NCBI RefSeq assembly: GCF_032118995.1
Contig: NC_092648.1
Span: forward strand, 23,154,450-23,218,449
Source of the DNA: Asterias amurensis
Lineage: Eukaryota > Echinodermata > Asteroidea > Forcipulatida > Asteriidae
Reading direction: 5' to 3'
DNA: 64,000 nucleotides
Part shown: one piece after another, positions 34,155 to 45,720 of the stretch
Layout: every line of letters begins with the position of its first letter
Numbering within the stretch: position 1 is the stretch's first letter
Position numbers and translations under genes: made by a program
Notes under the pieces: model-generated
Told to the model about the DNA's origin: nothing
The model's database searches: none
The model's input: only the letters and a program-made list of their open reading frames with translations

Positions 34155-37100
34155 CTGAATTACAAATAGGTGCTCATGTTATTTTAAAAAGCATTGACAA
34201 CAATTTTAATCAGTGGCATAGACCTCAGTGGAATAATAGAAGGATTATTTTGAAAATGTTGTCGCACTTAGCAAAGCTTTGTATCACCGTGTAAATGCAA
34301 AAACGTTGCTTCTCTTAAAGGCGATGGACACTATTGGTAATTACTCAAAATAATTATTAGCATAAAACCTTTCTTGGTGACAAGTAATGGGGAGAGGTTG
34401 GTGGTATAAAACATTGTGAGAAACAGTTCCCTCTGAAGTGCCATAGTTTTGGAGAAAGAAGTAGTTTTCCACGAATTTGATTTCGAGACCTCAAGTAACT
34501 TGAGGTCTCGAAATCAACCATCTAAACGCACACAACTTCGTGTGACAAGGGTGTTTTCTTCTTTCATTATTATCTCGCAACTTTGATGACCGATTGAGCT
34601 CAAATTTTCACAGGTTTGTTATTTTACGCATATGTTGAGATACACCAACTGTGAAGGCTAGTCTTTGACAATTACAATGTCCACTGCCTTTAAAGTAGCA
34701 CTTACATTAGTTGAGAGTTTGAAATTGTCAAAGTATCATAAAAATTTGTCTGGATGTACACACAAAACAAGTATGAAACACCAAATTTTTGCACAGAGCA
34801 TTTTTATGTGGCTTAAGACATTCCTGCAAAAGCTTGATACAACTTTTTTGCTCCGACGCGACTATATGTAATTTTCCTTACACACTTTTACAGCAAAGAA
34901 AGTTTATCAATCAGCTATATTACAGAGCCATAAGAAATGAAGTGTACACGGCACGGTATTATTATCAAGAGACAAATCTATCACTTCATTCCTATGTTTT
35001 GCTTGTTTTTCAAGCATTACAAATCATTGTTATAGCAAGGAACATTCAGGGATTGGAAGGGGGAGGGGGTCCCAACTCCTCTCTATGAAAGTGAGAGGAA
35101 TTATTTTACTTGGATCACCTCCTTGTGATTTCAGCAAATATGTTTAGAGTTTCTACATAAATACTCACACTATTGTAATTATTGGTAACAATATTTTTTA
35201 AGATGTAAATATTATAATATTGCATGATTTATAAAGACTTAATTTCATTTCCTACACATAAATTTGAACAATTTCAACTCAGAAAGTTTTAAAACAGTTA
35301 AAAATAAAGTACACTCACCTGACTTTTTACCATACTTCATTTTTTTACGTTGATCATGTCTAAGACGTTCTCTGATGACACTTCTGAACTGGCAAGTATC
35401 TGTCACTCCAACTTCATAGGGCCATAGAGGCCAGTATAGTGAGTCCCCTATCCTTCGACCTGTTTCTTGACCTGAAACCTTGGTCCGTGGCAGACCTACA
35501 TAATTCAGCTCTCTGTACTTGATGAAGTTAAAGAGTGGATAATGTGGAGTGCTGTTGAAGTCACCACAGAGTATGACCGGGTAGTAGGACGGTTTCTGAT
35601 GGTGGGTCGGCGGTGGGGAGGTGATTGCGGCCATACTGTCAATCTCGGCTAGCAGCATACCCAGCTGAGCCAACTTGATGTCACCGCGTCTAGGGTTGTA
35701 TAGAAGGTGGGTTGTGGCCACACAGAGCTTGGGTCCATCCTCTGGCCACGCCTTTGGGCGGAGCAGTGCTATGAGTGCAACATTGTCCCGATCCATCAAC
35801 TGAATGTTTGGCATGTAGAAGCTTACCCTTCTCGTTCTGTCCTGGACCAGCTTGTCTACTTTGTAGAAGATGGCACACCCGTCCTTCTTGTCTCCTGTGC
35901 GCTTCTGATAAATACCCGTATAGCCTGGAAAAACAGGCAAACAAAACATGAGTAGCACGATTTCAATTTGAAATGTTCAAAATAATATACTAAAGTACCC
36001 TTCAAAAAGAATTGGACATATGAAATTCACAGTAAACACTAAATGTTTACAAACTGATGTTTAGTTTTACAAACTGTACAAATTGGCCTAATTCTACAAA
36101 TAAGTAAAATGGATTTAACTGAAAACAGCACATTTATCAAACAACCACTTTAGGTCAAGGACATGAATAACAAAATAACAATTTTAACAGTAAACATACT
36201 GGAATAAAATACAGAACAATTAAATCTGTATTAGCCAGTGACAACTAAACAAAGACAAAAAACAAAATCAACGTAAATAAAAGAAAAGAAAAAAAAAGAA
36301 GAAACGACTTAATGCTAAACAAGAACTACAAATAAGCCTTCTGAATCAAGATTTGTGTATAATGCAATGTAGACAAAAATATAAATAGCGGTGTTAGTCT
36401 GTTAGACAAATAAAACAAAGAAAAGCCTTACTAATTACATGAAAAACATAATATTTTTCGTAGCAACTACTTCATTTAATGCATGGAATTATTATTATTA
36501 TTATTTATTCGACCAGAACAAAACAAAGCAATGTTACAATAGCACAAGAAAGAACAAATAACAGTTAGAAAAAAAAAAAAAAAAAAAAAATGACTGAGGG
36601 CGGCGACTGGGCATGCAGGAGGACAGAGCAGGAGGGGAACAACAAGAAGGGATAAAAACCAGGACAAATCACGCGGGTCAGGGGTAACAAAAGTAAACTG
36701 AATTACTGTTACTCAGAAGCATGCTCTGCCCCAACCTGACTAAAAAGCTCAATGAAGTTAGAAACAGCAATATAGGAAAAGGAAACCAAACAAACATTCG
36801 TTCACGACCAGCAAGCAACCAAATTAAACATCTAATACACTGTGTGATTTAAGCAATAATCCTTAATAAGGCAGAGAAACGTCATAAGGGTGGAAAAGTG
36901 TCCCACAATCTGCAAATTGATGGGAGGGTAAATGAAAAAATGAGTCGGTTCGAGCGGTCATTAGTCAGTCTGCAAGTGTTACCACCACTCTTCTTTAATA
37001 TATGCAAACCATGTTCCAGTGCTGCAGTTGTACGCCATTTTTCTAACTGAGTTCTAGAGACTAAGGCCTATATCATGCATGCCTTATCATCAACATATTG

Positions 37101-40100
37101 CACTCACTATCTTTAGAGTAATGTGATGAATTTCCGTCCATGATTTGCGAGGCCAGAGATGCGGTTGGTCCCCTCTGTCACCTTGCTAGAGTATGTGGAT
37201 GGATTCCATGTTATTTTGAAAATACCATGACAGTTTTGTTGCTGTTTTCTCAGAAAGTAGAAACTGTCAGCTGAAACTTTCAAATGTGACTTTGATTGCA
37301 TCTTACTTGATTTCTGCCTATAAATAAGCATTACCATGACACAAACCAGTCTAGACCCAACCTTCAACTACTACTCTTGCTTGAATGTGTACTATTTGTA
37401 GACAACATTGTGTGCACACATGGCAATTTTTACAGACAACTAACGTGCTGATTTAAAAAAGAAGAACTTGGTGACAGCTCAAGATAACATGTTAAATAAT
37501 TTTGTGTCATGTTGTGGCCGAGCGGTCTAGAGCATCCGACTGAATCATCCAAGCGTAGGATCAATTCCCTCACATGAAAAATGTTCTTGAGCAAGGCACT
37601 TAAAACCATAAATTGCTTCTCTTCAACCATGCGTTATAAATGGGAACCGGCGAGGGCTGAGACGGTATTATGTTGGATTTTAACCCTTAGGGCTAATATA
37701 CGGTAAGCGGCTTGAGATTGTTTGCTCCTCTGGAAGATGAGAAAGTTTGGAAAGATGGTCTATTAGATTGTGGGCCAGAAATTCTATCCTGTCTAGAAAA
37801 TGAGGCTCATTCTCACTTTCTGGTGGCAACTTGAACGTGGATGATCTAATATGCTATGCTGTCAAGTAAATAACAATCAGTTTAAAGACACTCTACATAG
37901 TCAAGTAAGTCACAATGCAAATAGATTAATAGTGAACGTCATGCTCCCAAAAAACCACAAGAGGGCGCTGTTACTAATTTTGCACATTTTGCACACTACT
38001 TTCCTTATTTCCGCTTCCTTAACACAAATTCAAATAAAGCATTCTTCCCTAAATTATTCAAACATAGAGATTTTTTGTTAGCTTTGTACTATTCCACTCC
38101 ATTTTATGTGCACACATGATTTCGTTGTTTTTATTTGGGTTCGTTTCAGTCATTCGTTTTCATTTGTACAGGCATTTAAGAATACACTTTGACCATTCTT
38201 CAATTGAATTTCTACCTATTTTACAATTGATGAAACTGAATAGTTGACCATCCTTTTGTTGTTGGCTTTTGTGAAATTGAATGATCTTTGCGACCTAATG
38301 AATATTGAATGACCTCTGACTGGAAGATGCCAAACTGTACTGCTGTATTGATCATAGGAATAGACCGTATTGCCTAACCTCTTTGTTGCTATGAAAGTCG
38401 CCATCTTGTGGGGCAAACCGTTTGCGCTTCCAAACGAGTACATCAATGAAGCACGCAGCATTCCCGGTTAAATTTTTACGGCACATGCACGCACACACAC
38501 ACGCACTCAGACGCCATGTTGTAGTGCAGATACGATGACGTCATATTCAATACGGTCTATTGCTTACCTAATTTCTCCAACTGAGGTACGAAGAAATCAT
38601 ATAAATGGCAGGCCTGGATCTCCTGGAGGCAAAGTATCTACAAGAACAAAAGAAACAAATAAGTATTGTTTGAAGTTTTGCATGGTGTGGATAAATAGGA
38701 ACAAACTATAAAAAAATAGAAAACATGTGGGTACAACCATGTGTAGATCTCTTTAGTGTTGGCTATGAAACATTGAACAGATCTGATGTGAGATTCAATG
38801 ACAGCACAGGGCACAATTTCATAAAGGAGATGTTGTCTGCCTACGGAGCGGCAATTAATAGCAGAATTTATTTGTCATAAATCCTGCTAATTGTAAGCAA
38901 AGAAGGCCCGTCTTGCTTGTCAGCGGTTTCTAGTATACATACTACGCAGATGAGTGTCACAACAATGTGAATCCAATGTAATTGTGCAAACATGCTTTTA
39001 AATGTTCTACATCAGTAAAGAAACACACTTTTTGCTAATCGCATGTTTCTCTCCTATACCAAAACAAATATTTTGCTTAGCACTGCTTTGCAGTGAATTT
39101 GTAAAGCAATATTTTCTGCTTTAAAGCACCTCAATAAAATAGAGCCCACCCTGTCGACAAGTGTTTACCAACTAATAACATGCAAGTAAAAACTTCAAGA
39201 AAAATCAGCTTGCACAAAATTAAAATTTACATCAGCATCAGCTTCTTTGATTTCTCTTAATAGGTTTTTCTTCCGAAATCTCCAGCGGAGAAAGTCACTA
39301 TGGCAATGCTGGTAGAGTGACATGTTGCTCTCAATGAGGCACTGGGCTAGCACGTTGTAGCTGAGAATGGTCACCTCAAAGTCCGTTGTCTCCCCACGCT
39401 CTCTCCGTTGACGACCAAAGGATGTGGTCGTCCATTTCCGACAAAATTTTGACAAATCAGGCCTTGGAGCTTTTTCTGCAGTTAGGTTGAGGAAGTATGG
39501 GTGAGATGGTGGAAATCAAAACAAATTGGAGCTTACGATTACTGTTAATGACTGTCTCATTTTTATGTTAAAGTATGCTTTTGAAACTGTGATTCAAGGC
39601 TTATAATTGCACAATTTTTTGCTGAACATCACACTACTTCAACATAGCGCTCTACATTTTTAAAAGCAATCTTCAATATGCCAAGACGAAAAATTCTAAG
39701 GTCTTCGTTAAAGGGAAGGTATACATTTGGTAATCACTCTTAAAATAATTTGCAATAAAAACTTGTTTGGTTAGAAGATATCTACAGACACAATCAGGTA
39801 TTTTGAGAATAATTTCACTTAGAATAGGCCTAAATGTGGTTATGGAAAACAGTATCGATTTTTATCCCCCAAAACTTGAATCTGAGAGAGATTTTTGTCA
39901 GAAATGTTTCTTAGATTGTGTGTTCAAATTACAGATTACTCTTTCTACGCGGACAAAACCACTCTGGATTTTCAGCGATATATAAGTCAAAAAAATCACC
40001 ATCTTTTGAAATGAAATGTTCACAGGTAATTTTTATTGTATAGTTTTAACAAAACAATTTTGGTTCCAACAACAATAATTATAAGCTCCCTTTAACTAAG

Positions 40101-40677
40101 ACAAGTCACAGGGATTGATTGGATATCTTATACCTGAATGGTCTTCTTCTCCTTGGTTATCCGACGCACTACTTCCACCCTCAACACCTCTTTGATCACT
40201 GTGGGATGATGATGCTCGGTTAGAGCTTGAGGTTGATGCAGATATTCCTGTGTCTATCTGCTTCCTCCGGTCTGTTGAGCTGCTATGCAAGCTCTGCCTG
40301 GACTGCGGCTGCTCATAAGGAGACCTTGGACGGTGGCTTCTAGAATGAAACGAGGTAGCTGGGGGATGAGGAAAGTAGCTGGGTGGCCACTTTGACTGCT
40401 GATATGAACATGGTCTTGCGTCTTTCATGGTGTTTGTATTAATGTTCTCCCGACTTGTCACACCTCGTCCAAAGACGCCTGGAGGATTGATGCCTGGCTG
40501 CGAAGACTGATTCCTTGAGGAGCTTCCCTGAGGTTCATGGAGATTTTGAAAGACCATTGCCGACTGGCTTTGGTTAAATCCCTGCATCTTGGATGATTTC
40601 ATCAACAGCTTGGGCAGACTGATGCAGCCAGCTCTACTGCGACTCGACCAGGTAGCTAGTGTTGTAAGGCAGAACAT
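33793..40677 (-). CDS. angel: Angel-family (CCR4-type) phosphoesterase, five coding exons
   Basis: Exons (transcript order) 40677-40134, 39475-39231, 38637-38568, 35924-35319 and 34154-33793; phases agree at every junction and give 608 residues (human ANGEL1 about 670, ANGEL2 544). Residues 1-185 are a Ser/Gln/Pro-rich, probably disordered N-terminus. From about 213 comes the endonuclease/exonuclease/phosphatase fold: ILSYNVLAQ (Asn222), LQEI (Glu269), RTGDKKDGCAIFYK, DRDNVALIALL, TTHLLYNPRRGDIKLAQ (His359), CGDFNS (Asp408, Asn410), VSGQE, VDYIFYS and SSDHF (Asp594, His595). All expected catalytic residues are present. Human ANGEL2 is reported to remove 2',3'-cyclic phosphates from RNA; the same chemistry is inferred here. 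The sequence shares traits with both vertebrate paralogues, so it may represent the unduplicated form. Confidence 0.92.
34155..35318 (-). other. Angel intron 4
   Basis: Contains a 385 bp TTAA element (34315-34693); the rest is unremarkable AT-rich sequence with a short G-rich stretch near 35060. Confidence 0.7.
34315..34693 (-). mobile_element. 385 bp TTAA element, copy 11
   Basis: Full-length copy, reversed relative to copy 1, between TTAA 34315 and TTAA 34690. Confidence 0.87.
35319..35924 (-). CDS. angel: Angel coding exon 4
   Basis: Largest exon, 606 bases, acceptor GTTTTTCCAG and donor GTGAGT. Encodes the core from GYTGIYQKRTG to KKMKYGKKSG, including His359 and the CGDFNS motif. Confidence 0.93.
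37505..37700 (+). repeat. tRNA-Leu-like SINE
   Basis: Head TGTGGCCGAGCGGTCTAGAG is a classical A-box; GGATCAATTCCCT 50 bases on is a weak B-box. The body continues with CTTGAGCAAGGCACTTAAAA and GGGAACCGGCGAGGGC. Not a functional tRNA: no acceptor stem closes. Confidence 0.75.
38359..38561. repeat. 203 bp TIR element (AATAGACCGTATTG)
   Basis: Perfect 14-base inverted termini AATAGACCGTATTG and CAATACGGTCTATT. Contains an ACAC microsatellite and TGACGTCA-like sequence (atgacgtcat). Its right end is directly next to the splice donor of Angel exon 3. Confidence 0.7.
38568..38637 (-). CDS. angel: Angel coding exon 3
   Basis: A 70-base exon, ILCLQEIQACHLYDFFVPQL onward, with acceptor TTCTTGTAG and donor GTAAGC. 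Too short for most ORF screens; found by phase matching. It carries the catalytic Glu of LQE. Confidence 0.9.
38638..39230 (-). other. Angel intron 2
   Basis: Partial member of the GGGCCCAATTTCAT repeat family (about 38811-39150); nothing else seen. Confidence 0.55.
39231..39475 (-). CDS. angel: Angel coding exon 2
   Basis: Acceptor CTAACTGCAG, donor GTAAAT. Encodes the first catalytic strand, ILSYNVLAQCLIESN, and LLREIKEADAD. Confidence 0.9.
39476..40133 (-). other. Angel intron 1
   Basis: Mostly occupied by the 388 bp TTAA element at 39708-40095. Confidence 0.7.
39708..40095 (+). mobile_element. 388 bp TTAA element, third family
   Basis: TTAAAGGGAAGGTATACATT at the left, AGCTCCCTTTAA at the right; inverted termini are short. 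Shares length, TTAA ends and the GGTAAT(T/C)ACTC motif with the 385 bp family. Confidence 0.75.
40134..40677 (-). CDS. angel: Angel coding exon 1
   Basis: ATG at 40677 is preceded directly by an in-frame TGA, which fixes the earliest start in this exon. 181 codons plus one base; donor GTATAAG. A plausible acceptor (cacttacag) at about 40715 would make the 5' part untranslated. Confidence 0.8.
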
Positions 40678-41368
40678 TCATGTACTATGTATTCATCATC
40701 TCAAACTGGTGATCACTGTAAGTGCAAAGAATCAAGTGAATAAATAAGGCTTTGTGACCATATCTAGCATGTTCAAAAGACCCCTTGCAACGCGAAATGC
40801 TACAGGGACACTGAGGTCACGCGCATGTTTTTGCGCGCAAAGAACAGCTATCGTCCTATGATTGCCTCCTTTGACCCCAGTGAGGGCCCTTTTTGAGTAT
40901 ATGTGACGTCACATGCAAGGGGTCTATATAGCTTTCAGTCAAAATGTGTATGAGCTGATCCCAAGTACACCCAGCATGCACAATAACCAAGAATGATGGA
41001 AGGCCAGGGTATTTATTGCTTCCAGATATTATTGCACTTCGCTCGATAAGTACTAGACGCAACACGGCCAACGCCATGTGCCCTGACCAGGCCTGTTGTA
41101 TGCTTTGTGTTTGAAGAAAGGGCAAGGGCAACAACAAGGCTATTTCTCTTTGGTTTAGTAAAGGGCACCATGGAGCATTTATGTTCCCTAGAGCATTTCT
41201 AGGGCACCAACTTGACCAAGGCAATGGCCAGGTGGAATGGAGGAGTAAAATAGGCTGCTTAGTTGCTTGACTAGCAGTAGCACTCGAAGCTCAGTTCAAG
41301 TCAATATTTGTATACTGTTCTAGAACCAGTAACTGTGGCGCTGTACTTCTTTTTTTCGAAATCTTTTA

Positions 41369-41758
41369 TTAAAGGAACACGTTGCCTTGGATCGGTCGAG
41401 TTGGTCTTTGAAAAGCGTTTTTTGACCGTTTATTAAAAATGCATATGGTTAGAAAGATGATGTAAAAGTAGAATACAATGATCTACACAAATATGCCTCG
41501 AAATTGCATGGTTTTCTTTTTACCTCGTCCAAAAACACGGTCGGCCATTTATGGGAGTCAAAATTTTGACCCCCATAAATGGCCGACCGTGATAGTTCGC
41601 GACGTAAAAAGAAAACCGTGCAATTTTGAGAGATACTTGTGTGGATCATTATATTCTACTTTTAAAACATCTTTCTAACCATATACATTTCATAACAAAC
41701 AGTTTAAAACGCTTTTTATAGACCAACTCGTCCGATCCAAGGCAACGTGTTCCTTTAA
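41369..41758. mobile_element. 390 bp palindromic TTAA foldback element, copy 1
   Basis: Starts TTAAAGGAACACGTTGCCTT, ends AAGGCAACGTGTTCCTTTAA. The arms run almost the full length to a central hairpin CGGTCGGCCATTTATGGG / CCCATAAATGGCCGACCG at about 41540-41590. Both strands therefore show near-identical short ORFs. Confidence 0.9.
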
Positions 41759-41978
41759 CGGTCGTCTCATCATAGGGCCTACGAGTATGACTGATAATGA
41801 CAAATTTCGAAAAAAGGAGTAGTAGTAGGCCCTACTACTACTACTAGTGTAGTACGTAAGACAGTGACAGCTACAGTCACACTCACAGTTTAGTGAGATA
41901 CTGGGTGGGTCTACATCGCAACTACACCATACACTGTACTACTATACTGTAGTACTGTAGCTAACAGATCCTGTTCTG

Positions 41979-42180
41979 TTTTTCTGCTAAAAAAGCAGCC
42001 AAAATCAGCCACAGACTCAAGTCAGAGTCAATGTCAACCGTTGACATGTTTTTCTGTTAAAAGCAGCCAAAATCAGCCACAGACTCAAGTCAGAGTCAAT
42101 GTCAACCGTTGACATGCTTTTCTGTTAAAAGCAGCCAAAATCAGCCACAGACTCAAGTCAGAGTCAACCGTTGACATGTC
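41979..42180. repeat. Tandem triplicate of a ~68 bp unit
   Basis: Three units (about 69, 68 and 62 bases) with AGCAGCCAAAATCAGCCACA and CAAGTCAGAGTCAATG, each ending in TGTCAACCGTTGACATG, whose 7-base arms are inverted. The third unit lacks six bases. Lies between the first coding exon of Angel and the possible 5' exon. Confidence 0.9.
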
Positions 42181-42403
42181 TTGACATCCGTATGATGAAG
42201 CAGAATGACTATGTTTATGATTAAATACCCTGAGAAAACTAAGATAATATCTAACCAACGGACGCGTGATGAGGTATGTATTGCCGGTGGTCGGCGGGCG
42301 TGGAAAATTCCGCGGACGTCCAACCTAAATTAAATACACAGAGTAGCTAGTAATAATTAATAGCTAGTAATTTAGTTAGGTCTGAAAATGAGTTTTACTT
42401 TAC

Positions 42404-42461
42404 CTTTTTAGCCGCTTGATGTCCTCCGAAGTCCCAATGCGTTTCGACACAAACTCTTCAG
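42404..42461 (-). other. Possible 5' untranslated exon of Angel
   Basis: Reverse strand reads TTTGTTATAG, 58 bases, then GTAAAG: good acceptor and donor. One frame is open (KRIGTSEDIKRLK) but does not join in frame to the exon at 40677 through either candidate acceptor, so it is taken as 5' UTR or as an exon of an unrecognised transcript. Confidence 0.3.
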
Positions 42462-43792
42462 CTATAACAAAAACCCACTTAAATAGAGAAATCTTTCAGT
42501 GTTCACTTACTTTATAAATATATGATGCAATCAATGACATCCAAGTAGCACACAGGGCGCTGCCATCTTCTACCGGTATTTATTATCATAAACTCGCACA
42601 AGTCGCTTGAGTTTCAGCATCCGTCGCGTCCGTCCCTGGGAACTTTAGACTTGATTCAAGTCCCGTTCTCAAGCATAAGCCAACTATCAAACAAGCCGCA
42701 TATCAGTACAGTGTGTCCTCATCGGACAACATCTCCTGCCACACCGGCTAGGGCAGGACGACGGATTTTGGGAATCCAACCTGACCAGGCCATTTATTCT
42801 AAAAGCATAGTATTTATACGAAGGTGTGGCGATTCCGACATCGCGGGAGGAATGGTAATCTCCGCATTAGTGCTCCGTGAAGCCAATGGTTTGTACGGAG
42901 AGGATGTGGTGATATCACCTGAGGGCGGGCGCCTGTACTGACACGTAGGCACTTCCTCTCTACAGTAAAACCCAGGGAAAAAGATATCGAATGTTAAAAC
43001 AGAAAGAAATTGACAGCAGCCATAGTGGCCCTGTATCTTCCCCACTCGTTAAATTTCCCGAAATGAGGACATTTTGCAGTCATTGTTATGTTAAGGTTGT
43101 CGCCATTCAAGTTTTGTATTAAGGCGGCTCATCAACCTTAGCTGGATATATATTTATCGTCACAACTTGGCCTATGCCAAGTATTTCTCTTAAGAATCAC
43201 AACTTCCTATTTCTTCCTTTTTATGTCGGTTTTAACGGCAAATCTTCGGAACCATGAAGGTCATGTGAAATGATGCGAGGTCAAAGGTGATTATGGTACG
43301 TGCCGTGGGCTCCCGGCAGATCTCTGGCGTAATTCACGAGCCTCGAAGTGTGACGTCCAAATGTTGAGACTTCGACCGTAGCTGTTGATTGACGGCCATC
43401 CACTGCGATGCCACACCCAGAGTTCATCCACTCTTATTGAATCATTATAATCTTCTTAATCAAGGCGTATGCAGATAATGTTCCAGGTTTCGAACGTTGA
43501 TAAACCACAGAGCAGCTCCATCAATACACTCCGTCTCACCCGTTCAAAGCTCAGTCTGGTTTCAGGTTCAGTAATGATTGAACAGGGTGCCAGGGTACCA
43601 GAAATTAATGATGTATATTCCACGTAAAGAAGCAAGAGTTGCTGACGGACATCTGTGGAGAGCCACGGCCAACCGATGTACTGAAGGCACACGGGCAAAA
43701 TTTCAGAAAGCTGCTTAAGCTCAAAACAAACATAAATAAATTGTTGAACAATGCTCTGCTTAATATTATAGCAGAAATAAGCAGGATACCAG

Positions 43793-43943
43793 TATACAGT
43801 TGTTGCACGCTGTGACGGGTTCCATGGCGTTTTGTACACTCGAGGGGGAAAATGGCACCCTCGCCTCGGGTGCCATTCCCCCCCCCCCCCCCTCGAGTGT
43901 ACAAAACGCCATGGAACCCGTCACAGCGTGCAACAATTGTATA
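43793..43943. repeat. 151 bp near-perfect hairpin with expanded C tract
   Basis: Arms 43793-43860 and 43868-43943 are inverted around a seven-base loop TCGCCTC, covering GTTGCACGCTGTGACGGGTT and TTTTGTACACTCGAGGGGG. They differ mainly by a C run of about 15 in the right arm against five G in the left. Confidence 0.92.
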
Positions 43944-45299
43944 ATGGTACATGTCACATGGTAATTTTGATAATAATAATATAGGAAACTTATAATGCGC
44001 CATGTCTATCATAGGTGGCACTCCTGGTAAGCATAATTTTGTTGTGCTTAGCATTTGTGTGTGTGCTGAAAAGCAGTTAGCTCTATAAAATTGGGCCCCA
44101 GTACATGAAGAAGTTCACAGCAAGAAGAAACTTTTGTTGTTTAACTCCCAACCTTGGGTCAGTTTGTTTTATGGGCAATACGATACATCACTGGAATTGG
44201 CTAAAATTTGAGACGACAGTCAAACCATGGAGGTACAAGTAGACCTCCGATGTCAGACACAATAGTCCAACAGGGGGAGGGAAGATCATCCAGGCTTGGC
44301 ATTAGAGCAAGGAATGGAAATCAGTATTTTGGCGCGGTATCCGTGTGGTTGCCTCATATAAAGTTTCTTGGTGCTTTATTTTCTGCAGATTCATTCTCCG
44401 AACTCACTGCTGGCCCAAGGGTGTCTGGATTGTATAATGTGGAAGCTCAAACTTCAGACATTTTCTTTTTGTTTTCTTGCTCAAGCTAGACCCCCATGAC
44501 GTCATCTGCTTAATTCACACCACCTTCCGGCGGCAAAGTTCATTGACGCAGGTTGAAGTAGAAGGGGGATGTCGCGTCATTATGTAGAAAATAAAGTGAT
44601 ATTTTAATTAGCATTGACCTGAATTCCCCCTTCTTGTAATCTTCAAGTGGAGCAGCGGATACGTTGTCTGCCTGCATTGGCCTGGCTTAAACCTAAACCG
44701 TATATCATATTGACGGGCCATCCAGGGACTGGTGAATTTGTGTCAAAACAAAGACAAAGTCTGACCAAAGAAGCAGTGGTTTCTGAAGAAATGAAATTAT
44801 GGCATTTACTCCCCAGATGCAGTTCTATTGTTTTGATTTCAAAACTAATCGCATTTAGCGGGTTTTGCCAGTCAATGTTAAGGTATAGACCACGTGAATT
44901 TGGATTGAGTTTGTTCGGCCGCAAATGAAATTTCCGAGCTGGGGCCCATACCTCTGTCGTCACACTGTCGTTTGAGGCACACATCGCAGTCAGACGGCAT
45001 GGGGGAAACACGACGCACCTTACGGCTAGCGCGGCAGAGAGTGGTTCGAGGGGCAGACAGTTTTCGGACTTTATTAATTATTTCCCTCGTAATAAATAAA
45101 ACCATATGCAGAAAACGTGAGTCACTTATAATGTTGTTTAAGTGTGGTATCAAATGCCTGTATATTATATATATTTTGGGGTCCAAGATTTCCACAAAAC
45201 CAACCATCACCCACTTAAATGGATTTGCGTTCAACCATAATTATAAGAGCAACGCTATACCGATGGTAATTGCTACACAAAGCCACAAGAACCACTTCA

Positions 45300-45480
45300 C
45301 AAAGAGAAGACACGAAAAGGTAGTCACTTTAGATGTGGGAGGAAAACCCACGCCACCATAGGGACTAAAAATCCAATCCGCATTTAGCCCCGTCGGGATT
45401 TGAACCGGGCTCCTATAGAGATGGGAGGCAAGGAAAGATACCGCAAACGCAAATCCGACCGCTCAACAATGTGATAATAG
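45300..45480 (-). repeat. tRNA-headed SINE, antisense
   Basis: On the minus strand GAGCGGTCGGATTTGC is followed by GCCCGGTTCAAATCCCGACG (B-box) and GTGGGTTTTCCTCCCAC further on, the order expected of a tRNA-derived SINE. Confidence 0.65.
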
Positions 45481-45654
45481 GAAACGAATACATGCTGTTA
45501 TTTTAATCAGAATCCTATGCATGTAGTCGTGACAAAACATAAATCAACTTCCCTGGCTCATCACGTCATCATTTAAGGACATTTTTTGCGAGGTTTTCTC
45601 ACTTTCCCCATGTTGTGAAATTTGATGTAAAATTTAATGAGCATACGACTTGGT

Positions 45655-45720
45655 CCTCATTGACCTCGACACCTTAACATACGTGGACCTGATTGACCTC
45701 GACACCTTAACATACGTGGA
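45655..45720. repeat. Exact-length 33 bp tandem pair
   Basis: Two units of 33 bases containing TTGACCTCGACACCTTAACA, differing at one position (CTCATT / CTGATT). Confidence 0.9.

Larger units (their letters stand above)
35925..38567 (-). other. Angel intron 3
   Basis: Contains an ATT microsatellite (36488-36507), a run of about 22 A (36569-36590), a SINE (37505-37700) and a 203 bp TIR element ending next to the splice donor (38359-38561). Confidence 0.7.

Noticed and set aside
37505-37580. tRNA-Leu gene
   Set aside because: The A-box is good but the acceptor and anticodon stems do not pair and a SINE body follows. The same reasoning removes tRNA calls at 23743, 29103, 45400, 56660 and 58100.
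40856-41224. 122-residue minus-strand ORF upstream of Angel exon 1
   Set aside because: No family match; not joinable in frame with the Angel coding exons.
41449-41678. Two look-alike short ORFs on opposite strands
   Set aside because: They are the two arms of a palindromic element read from each side.
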